A DNA stretch of 64,000 nucleotides. Source: Sedimentisphaerales bacterium (GTDB lineage Bacteria; Planctomycetota; Phycisphaerae; Sedimentisphaerales; Anaerobacaceae). The position numbers and the translations under genes were made by a program. The stretch spans positions 1 through 64,000 of the forward strand of contig JAFGEF010000017.1 in assembly GCA_016931715.1 (NCBI GenBank), read 5' to 3'. Positions 16,287-25,199 of this stretch are shown piece by piece. How positions within the stretch are numbered: position 1 is the stretch's first letter; the number at the start of each line of letters is the position of its first letter. The notes beneath the pieces were generated by a model. That model was not told the origin of the DNA and made no database searches. It saw nothing but the letters and a program-made list of their open reading frames with translations.

Positions 16287-17654
16287 ATGGATATCAAAAG
16301 ATTATTAACGTCTGTGTTTGGCTTAGGATGGCTGCCTAAAGCGCCGGGGACATGGGGTTCGCTTCCTGCGGCTGTAATATTTGCGCTAGTATGTCACTTC
16401 GCGGGGACGCCAATCTCAATATTAATTGCAATGGGAGCGTTGATAGTCGCAGGGTCAATTGTATGCGTGAAATTTTCTCCCGCCGTGATAATGCAGACTG
16501 GTAAAAATGACCCGGGCGAGATAGTAGCCGATGAGACAACCGGTCAGGCGGTAACTTTTTTAGCGGCTGTTTTTTTCAATTTTGAAAGTTTAAGCTTAAG
16601 TCAAATTCTTACAGCCGCCCTGCTCGGATTTTTGCTGTTTCGGATTTTCGATATTGTCAAGCCATGGCCAGTTTATAAACTTGAAAAATATCCCCAGGGA
16701 TGGGGCATTCTTTTAGATGATTTATTAGCGGGATTTTTCGCGGGCATCGTCCTGTTTCTCTGTTTTAAATTCGGCGCGATTGATTATATAAGCGGCCTGT
16801 TATTCAATCAGGAAAATGGTTCCGTTGGAATTGCACATGCTATTGCATTGGGCATTGTTCAGGGAGCAACTGAATTTTTACCTGTTTCCTCATCCGGTCA
16901 TTTGATTTTATTCGAGAATATTTTCAATTTCAATTCTGATACTCCCGAGATGCTGATGTTCGATTTGTGCGTTCACGTGGGAACGCTTGCGGCGATTTTT
17001 GTCGTCTTTCGCAAATCTATCCGCAATTTTGTGAAAAATCTGCTCGGTTCCCGAAAATACGGCACAAACGCACTCGAAATTTACCAAAAAAGTCCGGGCG
17101 TTCACATTTTCGTATTAGCAATCCTCGTAACGCTCATAACAGGTGTAATTGGTTTATTATTGGAGAAATATTTCGAGTCGGCGAGGGGTAGTTTGAAGTT
17201 CGTTGCGTTTATGTGGCTCATTACAGGCACGTTATTGATTATTACCGATATGAGGAAAAAAAATCGCATGGGTTTGCGTCAGTTCGGCATTCTTGCGGCG
17301 ATAATAGTCGCTCTTGCCCAATCTGTGGCGATTTTACCCGGAATATCGCGAAGCGGAGCTACTATCTGTGCGGCTATACTTGTGGGTCTGCATCGCCGCT
17401 GGGCAGTCGAATTCAGCTTTCTTATCGCAATACCGGCGATTCTCGGTGCGGCTATGATTCAATTAGTCAAGGATTATGCAGAAATAAGCGCGAGTAATTT
17501 ATCAATAGCTTCGGTCATCGCAGGCTCCATCGCGGCAGGCGCTACAGGCGTTATCGCTCTGAAACTGCTGATTAAGACATCAAGAAGAACCAACCTGAAG
17601 TATTTCGCGTTTTACTGCTATGCGCTGGCATGTATTGTTTTTATTTTCTTATAA
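16287..17654 (+). CDS. Fused phosphatidylglycerophosphatase A - undecaprenyl-diphosphatase
   Basis: Two membrane lipid phosphatases in one 455-aa chain. Residues about 5-165 are PgpA (phosphatidylglycerophosphate to phosphatidylglycerol): 'GLGWLPKAPGTWGS', 'DPGEIVADETTGQ', 'FRIFDIVKPWPV' and 'GWGILLDDLLAG'. Residues about 180-455 are UppP/BacA (undecaprenyl-PP to undecaprenyl-P for peptidoglycan recycling): 'IVQGATEFLPVSSSGHL', 'HVGTLAAIFVVF' and 'ILPGISRSGATICA'. All active-site motifs of both families are intact and the frame is continuous, so this reads as a true fusion. I choose ATG 16287; the ORF track's TTG at 16266 is 21 bp upstream. uppS and cdsA, in the same pathways, lie 3-5 kb downstream on the same strand. 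Confidence 0.92.
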   Translation: MDIKRLLTSVFGLGWLPKAPGTWGSLPAAVIFALVCHFAGTPISILIAMGALIVAGSIVCVKFSPAVIMQTGKNDPGEIVADETTGQAVTFLAAVFFNFESLSLSQILTAALLGFLLFRIFDIVKPWPVYKLEKYPQGWGILLDDLLAGFFAGIVLFLCFKFGAIDYISGLLFNQENGSVGIAHAIALGIVQGATEFLPVSSSGHLILFENIFNFNSDTPEMLMFDLCVHVGTLAAIFVVFRKSIRNFVKNLLGSRKYGTNALEIYQKSPGVHIFVLAILVTLITGVIGLLLEKYFESARGSLKFVAFMWLITGTLLIITDMRKKNRMGLRQFGILAAIIVALAQSVAILPGISRSGATICAAILVGLHRRWAVEFSFLIAIPAILGAAMIQLVKDYAEISASNLSIASVIAGSIAAGATGVIALKLLIKTSRRTNLKYFAFYCYALACIVFIFL

Positions 17655-17804
17655 TATAAAAAGTTAAGAGTTTGGCTGAAAACCTTTGGAAAAAGCAATT
17701 TTGTATGTATAATATTGAAGTTTTGTGACGGATTGCTGAAACTTAATATTTTAGTCGGCTCTCATGGATGAGTTTAAGAAACAGCCGCAGGAGAATTTAA
17801 TACA

Positions 17805-18566
17805 ATGAATTCTGACAGTTTTAATTTATTATGTGATGACCTTTATCTGGATATGTATATCAATACGGAACTGGAACTTCCAACCGAACGGGATACTATT
17901 CTGGCTTTTTTCGAGCGGATACGAAAAAAATATTCCTCGATGGGCTGTTTTTACAAACGTGAAAATAATGAATTTTGTCTTGAAGAGGACCGCGAACGCA
18001 GTCAATATCGATGGGTATGCCTTGAGACAGACCGCATCGGCTCCGGAGTAGTGAATCCTTCGGAGTTCGAGATGGCATACGAGCAGGACAGACTGGTTCT
18101 GGATTTGATTCCTTATATGCTCAGCGTCAGCTCTCTCGATATAGATTCTCTGGATGTAACTTTCGCAATGGATTTCGACTGTTCAGACAATCATGATGAA
18201 GTCATCGCCGAGGCTCTTTTGTCGCAGAGCTCATTCAACTGCGTCCTCGACTTGCCGGGCGCCAAACCGATAGGTGTTTCTCCTACGATAGTTGTTGCAC
18301 TTTCCAGTGATGAGCTGACCCAGGCGCGAATCAGCATAGAATCGAAAACAGGCGTTTACTGCCCAAAGAAAAAAGAGCAGACCATAGACGAAGCCATAAG
18401 CCTGTCATGCACGATACGACAATACCCGGAAACGTTTGAGAAATTCGACCTGATTAAATCCTTCAATCATCAATGCAGAATTGCAGAAGAATTGATGATA
18501 GAAAAAATAATCCCCGGTATTGTGCTGCCTTTGACGGAAACAATTGCACAAAAACGATTGACATAA
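17805..18566 (+). CDS. Conserved-looking hypothetical protein
   Basis: 253 aa, acidic and soluble, with no signal peptide or membrane helix. The beginning 'LLCDDLYLDMYINTELELP' and the segment 'SSLDIDSLDVTFAMDFDCS' suggest an alpha/beta domain. The C-terminal half includes 'ARISIESKTGVYCPKKKEQ'. I do not recognise a family. The ATG at 17805 has CAGGAG about 12 nt upstream. It lies between the lipid-phosphatase fusion and purA on the same strand, followed after 21 bp by a small membrane protein, so the two may be expressed together. Confidence 0.7.
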   Translation: MNSDSFNLLCDDLYLDMYINTELELPTERDTILAFFERIRKKYSSMGCFYKRENNEFCLEEDRERSQYRWVCLETDRIGSGVVNPSEFEMAYEQDRLVLDLIPYMLSVSSLDIDSLDVTFAMDFDCSDNHDEVIAEALLSQSSFNCVLDLPGAKPIGVSPTIVVALSSDELTQARISIESKTGVYCPKKKEQTIDEAISLSCTIRQYPETFEKFDLIKSFNHQCRIAEELMIEKIIPGIVLPLTETIAQKRLT

Positions 18567-18587
18567 AATTAATGAAAGCGTTTTTAG

Positions 18588-19049
18588 ATGGCTATCGAGG
18601 CACCAATAAGTAAATTCAAAAAAAATAATATTTTAATTTACACAGGAATATGCATCATATTCGCCGCATGGTTTGGTTATGACGGATACTTCAACAGGAA
18701 TTTTATAAAGGAACACACTGACGAAAACGGTAAAGCGAACAGTACGCTGATTTTTAATCAGAAGTCACCTCCATTTTTCATGGCAGCAGCGGTTTTATTC
18801 GGAGTTTATTTCGCCATGATAAAAGGAAAGAAGCTGCTCGCCGAGGAAACTGAGCTTATAATAAGCAGTAAAAAAAGAATACCCTATAATTCGATTGAGA
18901 AAATTAATAAAACATGGTTTGAGAAAAAAGGGTATTTTATTATCACATATAAAGACGAAGCCGGAAAAGAAACCAGCCATAAACTAAGCGACAGAGCATA
19001 CGATGGATTGGAAAATATTCTTAATCATCTCATTAAAAAAATCTCCTGA
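18588..19049 (+). CDS. Small two-helix membrane protein with C-terminal PH-like domain
   Basis: 153 aa. Two transmembrane segments ('ILIYTGICIIFAAWFGY' and 'PPFFMAAAVLFGVYFAMI') are separated by a hydrophilic loop. A cytosolic tail 'ELIISSKKRIPYNSIEKIN', 'YFIITYKDEAGKE' has the strand pattern of bacterial PH/YdbT-like domains. That assignment is by pattern only. It follows the 253-aa hypothetical closely and precedes purA by 79 bp. Function unknown. Confidence 0.7.
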   Translation: MAIEAPISKFKKNNILIYTGICIIFAAWFGYDGYFNRNFIKEHTDENGKANSTLIFNQKSPPFFMAAAVLFGVYFAMIKGKKLLAEETELIISSKKRIPYNSIEKINKTWFEKKGYFIITYKDEAGKETSHKLSDRAYDGLENILNHLIKKIS

Positions 19050-19128
19050 AAACACGAACGGAATTTAAGAATATCTTTCATACAATGAATAAGGCTGTTA
19101 ATAAGAATCTTGTAAAATAAGGATAAAA

Positions 19129-20403
19129 ATGAATAAATGTATTATCGGATTGCAATGGGGTGACGAAGGCAAAGGCAAGATTGTCGATATTCTTGCCGAA
19201 AAGAGTGATATAGTAGTACGATACGGGGGCGGCGCAAACGCCGGACATACAGTTGTCGTAGGAAACGATAAATTCGCACTGCACCTGCTGCCCAGCGGCT
19301 CTATCAGGCCTGATGTCAAATGCCTGATTACAAACGGTGTCGTGCTTGACCCTGAAGTTATTCTGGGTGAAATAGACAAACTTGCAAAAGCAAATATTTC
19401 ACTTAAAAACCGGCTCTTAATCAGTGAAAATGCCCACGTAGTTCTGGATTATCACAAAAAAGAAGACCAGCTTCGCGAAGAAGCCTTAGGTAAAAATAAA
19501 ATCGGAACAACTATTCGCGGCATCGGGCCATGCTACTGTGACAAAGTAGGAAGGAGTTTTGCAATTCGCATGGCGGATTTCCTTGACCTTGAAAGCCTCA
19601 AAAGCAAGCTGCAAGCTATTGTCGAATATAAAAATAAAGTTTTCAGCGCTATTTACAATGCAGCGCCCATGAGCAGTGACGAAATTTTCGATAAATGCAA
19701 ACTTTACGCAAAAAAGCTGAAACCTTTCATCACCGATACAACCGAATTTCTGCATAAATCCTTAACAGAAGGAAAATCCATTCTTTTCGAAGGCGCTCAG
19801 GGCTCTCTTCTGGATTTGGATCACGGCACGTTCCCGTTTGTGACAAGCTCCAACTCAAGCTCATTAGGCATGTCAGCCGGATGCGGCGTTCCGGCAAAAT
19901 ATGTGGATGAATTCATTGGAGTAATTAAAGCATACACAACAAGAGTAGGAGCAGGTCCATTTCCATCGGAGCAGGACAACGACACAGGCCAGTATATACG
20001 TGACAGAGGTCACGAATACGGCACAACCACGGGGCGTCCCCGCAGGTGCGGCTGGTTCGATGCAGTCGCGGTTGCGTATTCGATAACAATAGGCGGAATC
20101 GACTCTGTTGCACTGCTGCATCTTGATACACTTTCGGGATTGAAAGAATTAAATATTTGCAGGGCGTATAACATCGAAGGTAAAGAGACAACCTTTTTCC
20201 CGTCCAATATTAATAAACTTGCCAAAGCCGCGCCGGTTTATGAAACTATGCAGGGCTGGGACGAAGAAATTACCGAAGCTGAAACTTTCGATGATTTACC
20301 GGCTAATGCGAAGGATTATGTTTGCAAAATCGAAGAAATAATCGGCAAACCGATAACCATGATTGGAGTCGGCCCCAAACGCAGTCAGACAATATTCAGA
20401 TAG
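19129..20403 (+). CDS. purA: Adenylosuccinate synthetase
   Basis: GTP-dependent condensation of IMP and aspartate to adenylosuccinate, the first committed step to AMP. 424 aa, the standard length. Motifs: P-loop 'GLQWGDEGKGKIVD' at the N-terminus with catalytic Asp, 'GGANAGHTVVV' with catalytic His, 'GIGPCYCDK', 'EGAQGSLLDLDHGTFPFVTSS', 'TTGRPRRCGWFD', and the C-terminal guanine site 'GVGPKRSQTI'. The start ATG has AAGGA 6 nt upstream. uppS begins 10 bp after its stop, so purA probably heads or joins the uppS-cdsA-phoH operon. Confidence 0.97.
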   Translation: MNKCIIGLQWGDEGKGKIVDILAEKSDIVVRYGGGANAGHTVVVGNDKFALHLLPSGSIRPDVKCLITNGVVLDPEVILGEIDKLAKANISLKNRLLISENAHVVLDYHKKEDQLREEALGKNKIGTTIRGIGPCYCDKVGRSFAIRMADFLDLESLKSKLQAIVEYKNKVFSAIYNAAPMSSDEIFDKCKLYAKKLKPFITDTTEFLHKSLTEGKSILFEGAQGSLLDLDHGTFPFVTSSNSSSLGMSAGCGVPAKYVDEFIGVIKAYTTRVGAGPFPSEQDNDTGQYIRDRGHEYGTTTGRPRRCGWFDAVAVAYSITIGGIDSVALLHLDTLSGLKELNICRAYNIEGKETTFFPSNINKLAKAAPVYETMQGWDEEITEAETFDDLPANAKDYVCKIEEIIGKPITMIGVGPKRSQTIFR

Positions 20404-20413
20404 AAGATATTTT

Positions 20414-21187
20414 ATGAACAAAGAACTCGAAGAAAAACTGAAAAAAACCGCAGAGCGTCTCGGTCTTACTCTCGACCAGATGCCTCGTCATATTGCCATT
20501 ATAATGGACGGTAACGGGCGATGGGCACAAAGCCGGGGCCTGCCGCGAGTAGAGGGACATAACAAAGGCGGCCAGGTAGTCGAAACGATAGCTTTGGATT
20601 GTGTCGCTTTAGGAATTGAAGTTCTCACTTTATATTCTTTCAGCATAGAAAACTGGAAAAGACCGAAGGAAGAAATAGACGGGCTTATGCATCTTTATAT
20701 TCAATACCTTGTCGGGATTCGCAATATACTGATGAAAAATAACGTGAAGCTGATTCACCTCGGCAGGATGGCTACTTTGCCCGGCTCAGTGCGAAAAGAG
20801 CTTTTGGAAACCATGAGATTGACTGAATCCAATACCGGAATGATTCTTGCGCTTGCGCTCAACTATGCCGGCAGAGCGGAAATCGTGGATGCGACAAAAA
20901 AAATCGCGGAGGAATATAAACAGGGCAAAATTCAACTTGATGACATTAATGAACAGACAATAAGTAATAATCTATATACTGCCGGGCTGAACGATCCGGA
21001 CCTGCTGATTCGCACCGCAAACGAGCTTAGGGTCAGCAATTTCCTATTGTGGCAAATATCATACAGTGAATTCTATGTGACAGAAACTTATTGGCCGGAC
21101 TTTGTGAAAGAAGACCTTGAAAAAGCGATTGCAGCCTATGCAAACAGGGACAGACGCTTTGGAAACATCGGAACAATTCATAAATAA
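20414..21187 (+). CDS. uppS: Isoprenyl transferase (undecaprenyl diphosphate synthase)
   Basis: Cis-prenyltransferase elongating FPP to undecaprenyl diphosphate, the lipid carrier for peptidoglycan and O-antigen. I choose ATG 20414 (257 aa) because the ORF-track start lies deep inside purA. Motifs: 'RHIAIIMDGNGRWAQSRGL' with the catalytic Asp, 'GHNKGGQVV', 'LTLYSFSIENWKRP' and the substrate-binding C-terminal 'DLLIRTANELRVSNFLLWQ', 'YSEFYVTETYWPDF'. The usual 'RTsGE.RlSNFLLWQ' motif here reads RTANELRVSNF, a conservative variation. It is followed by cdsA in the classical bacterial order. Confidence 0.96.
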   Translation: MNKELEEKLKKTAERLGLTLDQMPRHIAIIMDGNGRWAQSRGLPRVEGHNKGGQVVETIALDCVALGIEVLTLYSFSIENWKRPKEEIDGLMHLYIQYLVGIRNILMKNNVKLIHLGRMATLPGSVRKELLETMRLTESNTGMILALALNYAGRAEIVDATKKIAEEYKQGKIQLDDINEQTISNNLYTAGLNDPDLLIRTANELRVSNFLLWQISYSEFYVTETYWPDFVKEDLEKAIAAYANRDRRFGNIGTIHK

Positions 21188-21230
21188 CTGCCCAATTTCA
21201 CAAACTCTTAATTGAAAAAAGCGAAAAAAT

Positions 21231-22088
21231 ATGGTCAGAAACAGATTGCTTTTCGGAATATTGATGTCAGTGCTCTTTACAGGCATAGTCATTATAGACG
21301 GCTGGATGGATGGCTCCATTACCAAATCAGTCGATGACGACTCACAAGTAAAAGGAACTATTTTCTGTATCCTCATCTGCCTTTTAGCAATTCCTGCGAA
21401 CCTTGAATTAGCACAGCTTGCTTCAGCCAAAAACCTTAAAATATTTGTTCCTGTTTCCATTATTACGTCAATTTTACTTGCAGAATTGCCGTATCTGGCA
21501 CAATTCAAAAATTTCGATCAGACGCACTTTTTTCTTTTTGTGATGGTATTTTCTTTCTTAATAATATTCTTATTCCAATACCTTAACTTCAGCATATCTT
21601 CGGTTATTGCCAATTGCGGCGCAAACTGTTTCGTTATTTTATATCTTGGCTTATTAAGCTATTTCGCCTCAGCTATTCGCATTGATTTCGGCCTTTGGCC
21701 TCTGCTGATGTATATTTTTGTCGTAAAAGCCACTGATATTGGCGCTTATACCGCAGGAAGCCTCTACGGGAAACACAAATTTTCGCCTGCAATCAGTCCC
21801 GGCAAAACATGGGAGGGCATGGCCGGCGGAGCCGCATGCGCATTTTTAGTTGCTATTGGCTTTGCCGCTGGTTTTGGTATAATGGGCTGGATGACGGCTA
21901 TAGTTTTTGGTGTATGTCTTGCCTTTATTGGTCAGTTAGGTGATTTAATGGAATCCATGATGAAACGTGACGCCCGGCAGAAAGACTCGGCAAATAAAAT
22001 ACCGGGATTCGGCGGCGTACTTGATGTAATTGATTCGCCTTTGGCGACGGCGCCGTTCGCATATTTATTGTTTATGTGGGCTTCCTGA
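21231..22088 (+). CDS. cdsA: Phosphatidate cytidylyltransferase
   Basis: Makes CDP-diacylglycerol from phosphatidic acid and CTP in the inner membrane. 285 aa with about eight hydrophobic segments. The family signature is near the C-terminus: 'SPGKTWEGMAGG', 'GQLGDLMESMMKRDA' and 'KDSANKIPGFGGVLDVIDS'. It sits between uppS and phoH. Its product feeds phosphatidylglycerophosphate synthesis, the substrate of the PgpA half of the fusion encoded about 4 kb upstream. Confidence 0.96.
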   Translation: MVRNRLLFGILMSVLFTGIVIIDGWMDGSITKSVDDDSQVKGTIFCILICLLAIPANLELAQLASAKNLKIFVPVSIITSILLAELPYLAQFKNFDQTHFFLFVMVFSFLIIFLFQYLNFSISSVIANCGANCFVILYLGLLSYFASAIRIDFGLWPLLMYIFVVKATDIGAYTAGSLYGKHKFSPAISPGKTWEGMAGGAACAFLVAIGFAAGFGIMGWMTAIVFGVCLAFIGQLGDLMESMMKRDARQKDSANKIPGFGGVLDVIDSPLATAPFAYLLFMWAS

Positions 22089-22100
22089 GAAGAGGAAAAT

Positions 22101-23048
22101 TTGGAAACAACTATACAATTAGAACCAGCGCAAAAACAACTCGAATTATTCGGTCCCGGGGACAGCTTTCTGCGTTTAATACGCCAGTCTCTTGATGTGA
22201 AAATTTCTGCACGTCAGAACATATTGACTCTTTCAGGCAAAGAAAAAAACGTGAACAAAGCTGTCGAAGTATTTAACAAAATGCAGCAGCAGCTCTTCAA
22301 ATATCACTCGCTTAAATCCGAAGATATATCGATTTTTATCATGCAGGAGAATTCATATCCGGGCAATGACGATGACGATGTTATTTCTGTCTATTCACAC
22401 AGAAAAGCCATCAAGCCTACCACGAAGGGGCAGATAAAATATGTCCAGACAATGCTGAAAAACGACCTTACATTCTGTATCGGTCCTGCCGGAACAGGCA
22501 AAACATACATGGCGGTCGCTATCGCTGTTTCCATGCTGAAAAAAAGGCAAATAAGAAGAATTATTCTCGCCCGTCCGGCTGTCGAAGCCGGTGAAAAACT
22601 CGGTTTTCTGCCCGGCGACCTGCAGGCAAAAGTAAATCCCTATCTGCGCCCTTTATTCGACGCTCTCGAAGATATGCTCGAATTTACTCAAATGCGAAAG
22701 CTGATGGATCTGGATATTATTGAAATTATACCTCTTGCCTTTATGCGAGGCAGAACCTTAAACGAATCTGTTATTATCTGCGACGAGGCGCAAAATACTT
22801 CAGCCATGCAAATGCTGATGGTTCTCACCAGGCTGGGGCAAGGCTCAAAAATGATAATCACCGGCGACATAACACAAATTGACCTGCCCGCCGGACAAAA
22901 AAGCGGTATGATTGAAGCGATTGAAACACTCCGCAGAATTAAAGGTATAGGCTATGTAGAATTGAACCAGACAGATATTGTTCGTCATCGACTGGTTCAA
23001 AATATCGTTCAGGCTTATAAGAAACGTAATCCGAAAAAACAGTTGTGA
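22101..23048 (+). CDS. phoH: PhoH-like ATPase
   Basis: Cytosolic ATPase of the PhoH/YbeZ type, functionally linked to YbeY and rRNA/RNA metabolism. 315 aa. A KH-like N-terminal region (about 20-80) precedes the ATPase with Walker A 'GPAGTGKT' at about residue 128, 'RPAVEAGEKLGFLPGDL', Walker B 'VIICDEAQNT' and the sensor region 'GDITQIDLP'. The start codon is TTG 22101, preceded by AGAGGAAAA. ATG alternatives would remove the N-terminal domain. It is followed by the 7TM-HD gene and ybeY, the standard partner order. Confidence 0.95.
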   Translation: METTIQLEPAQKQLELFGPGDSFLRLIRQSLDVKISARQNILTLSGKEKNVNKAVEVFNKMQQQLFKYHSLKSEDISIFIMQENSYPGNDDDDVISVYSHRKAIKPTTKGQIKYVQTMLKNDLTFCIGPAGTGKTYMAVAIAVSMLKKRQIRRIILARPAVEAGEKLGFLPGDLQAKVNPYLRPLFDALEDMLEFTQMRKLMDLDIIEIIPLAFMRGRTLNESVIICDEAQNTSAMQMLMVLTRLGQGSKMIITGDITQIDLPAGQKSGMIEAIETLRRIKGIGYVELNQTDIVRHRLVQNIVQAYKKRNPKKQL

Positions 23049-23068
23049 GCAATCGCGGGAAATATTAG

Positions 23069-24631
23069 ATGCCTTTACTGAAAAAAATAAATCCCAGACG
23101 AAGCAGACTTCGCAAGAGTATGTTCACCGAGCGTTTTTCGCAGGCAGACAGCATTGTTAATACAGACAGTATAATTTCATTTTCCCTGCTGTTCCTGTTT
23201 ATATTCCTCATGGTTGGCATTCTTGCCTACCATCAAACCACATACTACAAAGTGCTTCCTGTTATAATTACTGTAACTTTGATTTCCATCGCCGGAGCCT
23301 TATATATTTATCACTATCAAAAACGGATGCTGAGAAGCCATATGAGAGTGGTCATTTTAATAATTCTGTTTCTGCTCCTTTTGATATCTAATAAACTCAT
23401 CGCATCCGAACTTATCTCATTAAAGACCAAATATACCCCAATGCCCTGGGCGACCGGTACCGCGGTTATTGTTGCTATAGTACTGACAATTGCATACGAC
23501 CAGCGTTTCGCTATCGGTATGAGCATATTTTATTGCATATTCGCCTGTCTTGCGGCGGAACCCGTAGAGACCGGCAGCCAATATCAATTATTAAATATCG
23601 ACCTTTTTTTAATAATGATGACCGGCGCTTTTACATGCTCGTTATCTTTGAAAGAGATACGAACAAGAATCAAACTGCTCCAGGTCAGCGCTTTGGCGGC
23701 GGTTCTCGTATTTATCATGGCGCTTTCTCTCGAACTTTTCAATAGTGACATTGCTGTTACTGCCGCTCTTGTCAATGCGGGCCTGCATGCAGGTGTTACT
23801 ATGGCGGTAGGATTAGTCATACAAAGCCTGCTTCCTCTTATCGAAAAAACTTTCCACATAGTAACAAGCATGACCCTGCTGGATTACAGCGATGCCAATC
23901 AGCCGCTGCTGAAAAAACTTGCTATGGAAGCGCCGGGAACATTCAGCCACAGCCTGCTGATAGGTTCTGTTGCGGAAGCCGCGGCTGAATCAATCGGACG
24001 AAACGGTCTTTTATGCAGGGTCGGCGCCTACTATCATGACATCGGCAAATTAAATAAAGCTGATTATTTTATCGAAAATGAAATCGGTTCGGGAAGCCGC
24101 CATAAAGAACTCGCACCGACAATGAGCCTTTTAATCATTATTGGACATGTTAAAGACGGAATTGAAATGGCCAGGGAGTACGGCCTGCCAAAAGTGCTGA
24201 GACAATTTATTGAAACACATCACGGAACCACATTAGTCGAGCATTTTTATAACGAAGCAAAAAAACTCAACAAAAAAAAATCAAAAGGCAAAAGTATCGA
24301 TGAGCCTTTTGAGAGCGAGTTCAGGTATCCCGGGCCAAAGCCGCGAACAAAAGAAGCTGCAATTATTATGCTGGCCGACACAGTGGAAGGCGCAGTCAGA
24401 AGTTTACAGGAAATCACTCCTACAAAAATCGATACCGTTGTACATAATATGGCCATGAGACGTCTCCAGGACGGGCAATTCGACGAATGTGACATGTCAC
24501 TTCGGGAGTTAAGCCAAATCGAAACGAGTATATCGAAAACGCTTGCCGCACATTACCACAGCAGAATTGCGTATCCGAAGGCGCCGGACGAACCATTTGA
24601 AACACTGCCGATTTCTCATAAGAACACATAA
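23069..24631 (+). CDS. 7TM-HD family phosphohydrolase (PgpH-like)
   Basis: 520 aa. Residues about 30-265 contain seven hydrophobic helices. The C-terminal cytosolic HD domain includes 'GTFSHSLLIGSVAEAAA', the HD pair in 'AYYHDIGKL' (about residue 323), 'IIGHVKDGIEMA' and 'FIETHHGTTLVEHFY'. Characterised PgpH proteins hydrolyse c-di-AMP. This one lacks their large extracytoplasmic N-terminal domain, so nucleotide specificity is not certain. ATG 23069 lies 20 bp after phoH. The phoH-pgpH-ybeY order is conserved widely, which supports the assignment. Confidence 0.92.
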   Translation: MPLLKKINPRRSRLRKSMFTERFSQADSIVNTDSIISFSLLFLFIFLMVGILAYHQTTYYKVLPVIITVTLISIAGALYIYHYQKRMLRSHMRVVILIILFLLLLISNKLIASELISLKTKYTPMPWATGTAVIVAIVLTIAYDQRFAIGMSIFYCIFACLAAEPVETGSQYQLLNIDLFLIMMTGAFTCSLSLKEIRTRIKLLQVSALAAVLVFIMALSLELFNSDIAVTAALVNAGLHAGVTMAVGLVIQSLLPLIEKTFHIVTSMTLLDYSDANQPLLKKLAMEAPGTFSHSLLIGSVAEAAAESIGRNGLLCRVGAYYHDIGKLNKADYFIENEIGSGSRHKELAPTMSLLIIIGHVKDGIEMAREYGLPKVLRQFIETHHGTTLVEHFYNEAKKLNKKKSKGKSIDEPFESEFRYPGPKPRTKEAAIIMLADTVEGAVRSLQEITPTKIDTVVHNMAMRRLQDGQFDECDMSLRELSQIETSISKTLAAHYHSRIAYPKAPDEPFETLPISHKNT

Positions 24632-24647
24632 AAGATTCTCTATAATT

Positions 24648-25181
24648 ATGGCTCCTGCTAAATTAGATCGGAATATCAAGATTCGGATTACAAAGCACTT
24701 CAGGGATATCGATTTCTCGCTGTCGAAGTTAAGGAAATTAATCCGAACAATCTGTCGGCGTTTCGAAAAAAATAAACCTGCTCATCCGGATAAATCCTCT
24801 AATAAATACGAAATCAGCGTTGTCGTTGTTGATAACGCGGAATTTAAGAAAATAAATCACCAGTTCCTGAGACGAAAATCGCTTTCTGATTGTCTTAGTT
24901 TCGATTTATCTGACGACAACGAATCCGGTTCACCTAAAAATTTCGAGCTGATTATTAATGGCCAAATGGCTGTCAGGCAGGCAAATTTACGCGGACATTC
25001 GGCAGAAGCAGAGCTTGCTCTTTATATAACTCACGGCCTGCTGCACAACTTCAATTTCGACGACTTAGAGCCGGTAAAAGCAGAAATTATGCACGCTAAA
25101 GAAGATGAAATTTTGCAGGAACTTGGTTACGGTTTTGTTTATAATACAAGTATAGAACCAGAAAATAATCGAAACAGATAA
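24648..25181 (+). CDS. ybeY: Endoribonuclease YbeY, divergent
   Basis: Metal-dependent RNase acting in 16S rRNA 3' maturation and ribosome quality control. I choose ATG 24648 (177 aa) because the track start at 24543 lies inside the pgpH-like gene. Seen: 'EISVVVVDNAEFKKINHQFL', 'SLSDCLSFDL' (usual TDVLSFp) and the metal site 'THGLLHNFNFDDLEP'. The family motif is HGxLHLxGyDH. Here H129 and H133 are kept, but the third ligand position is D139 and the middle is diverged. Asp can ligate zinc, so activity is possible. A basic N-terminal extension is also present. Position after phoH supports identity. Confidence 0.85.
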   Translation: MAPAKLDRNIKIRITKHFRDIDFSLSKLRKLIRTICRRFEKNKPAHPDKSSNKYEISVVVVDNAEFKKINHQFLRRKSLSDCLSFDLSDDNESGSPKNFELIINGQMAVRQANLRGHSAEAELALYITHGLLHNFNFDDLEPVKAEIMHAKEDEILQELGYGFVYNTSIEPENNRNR

Positions 25182-25199
25182 ATACAGGAAACATAAATC

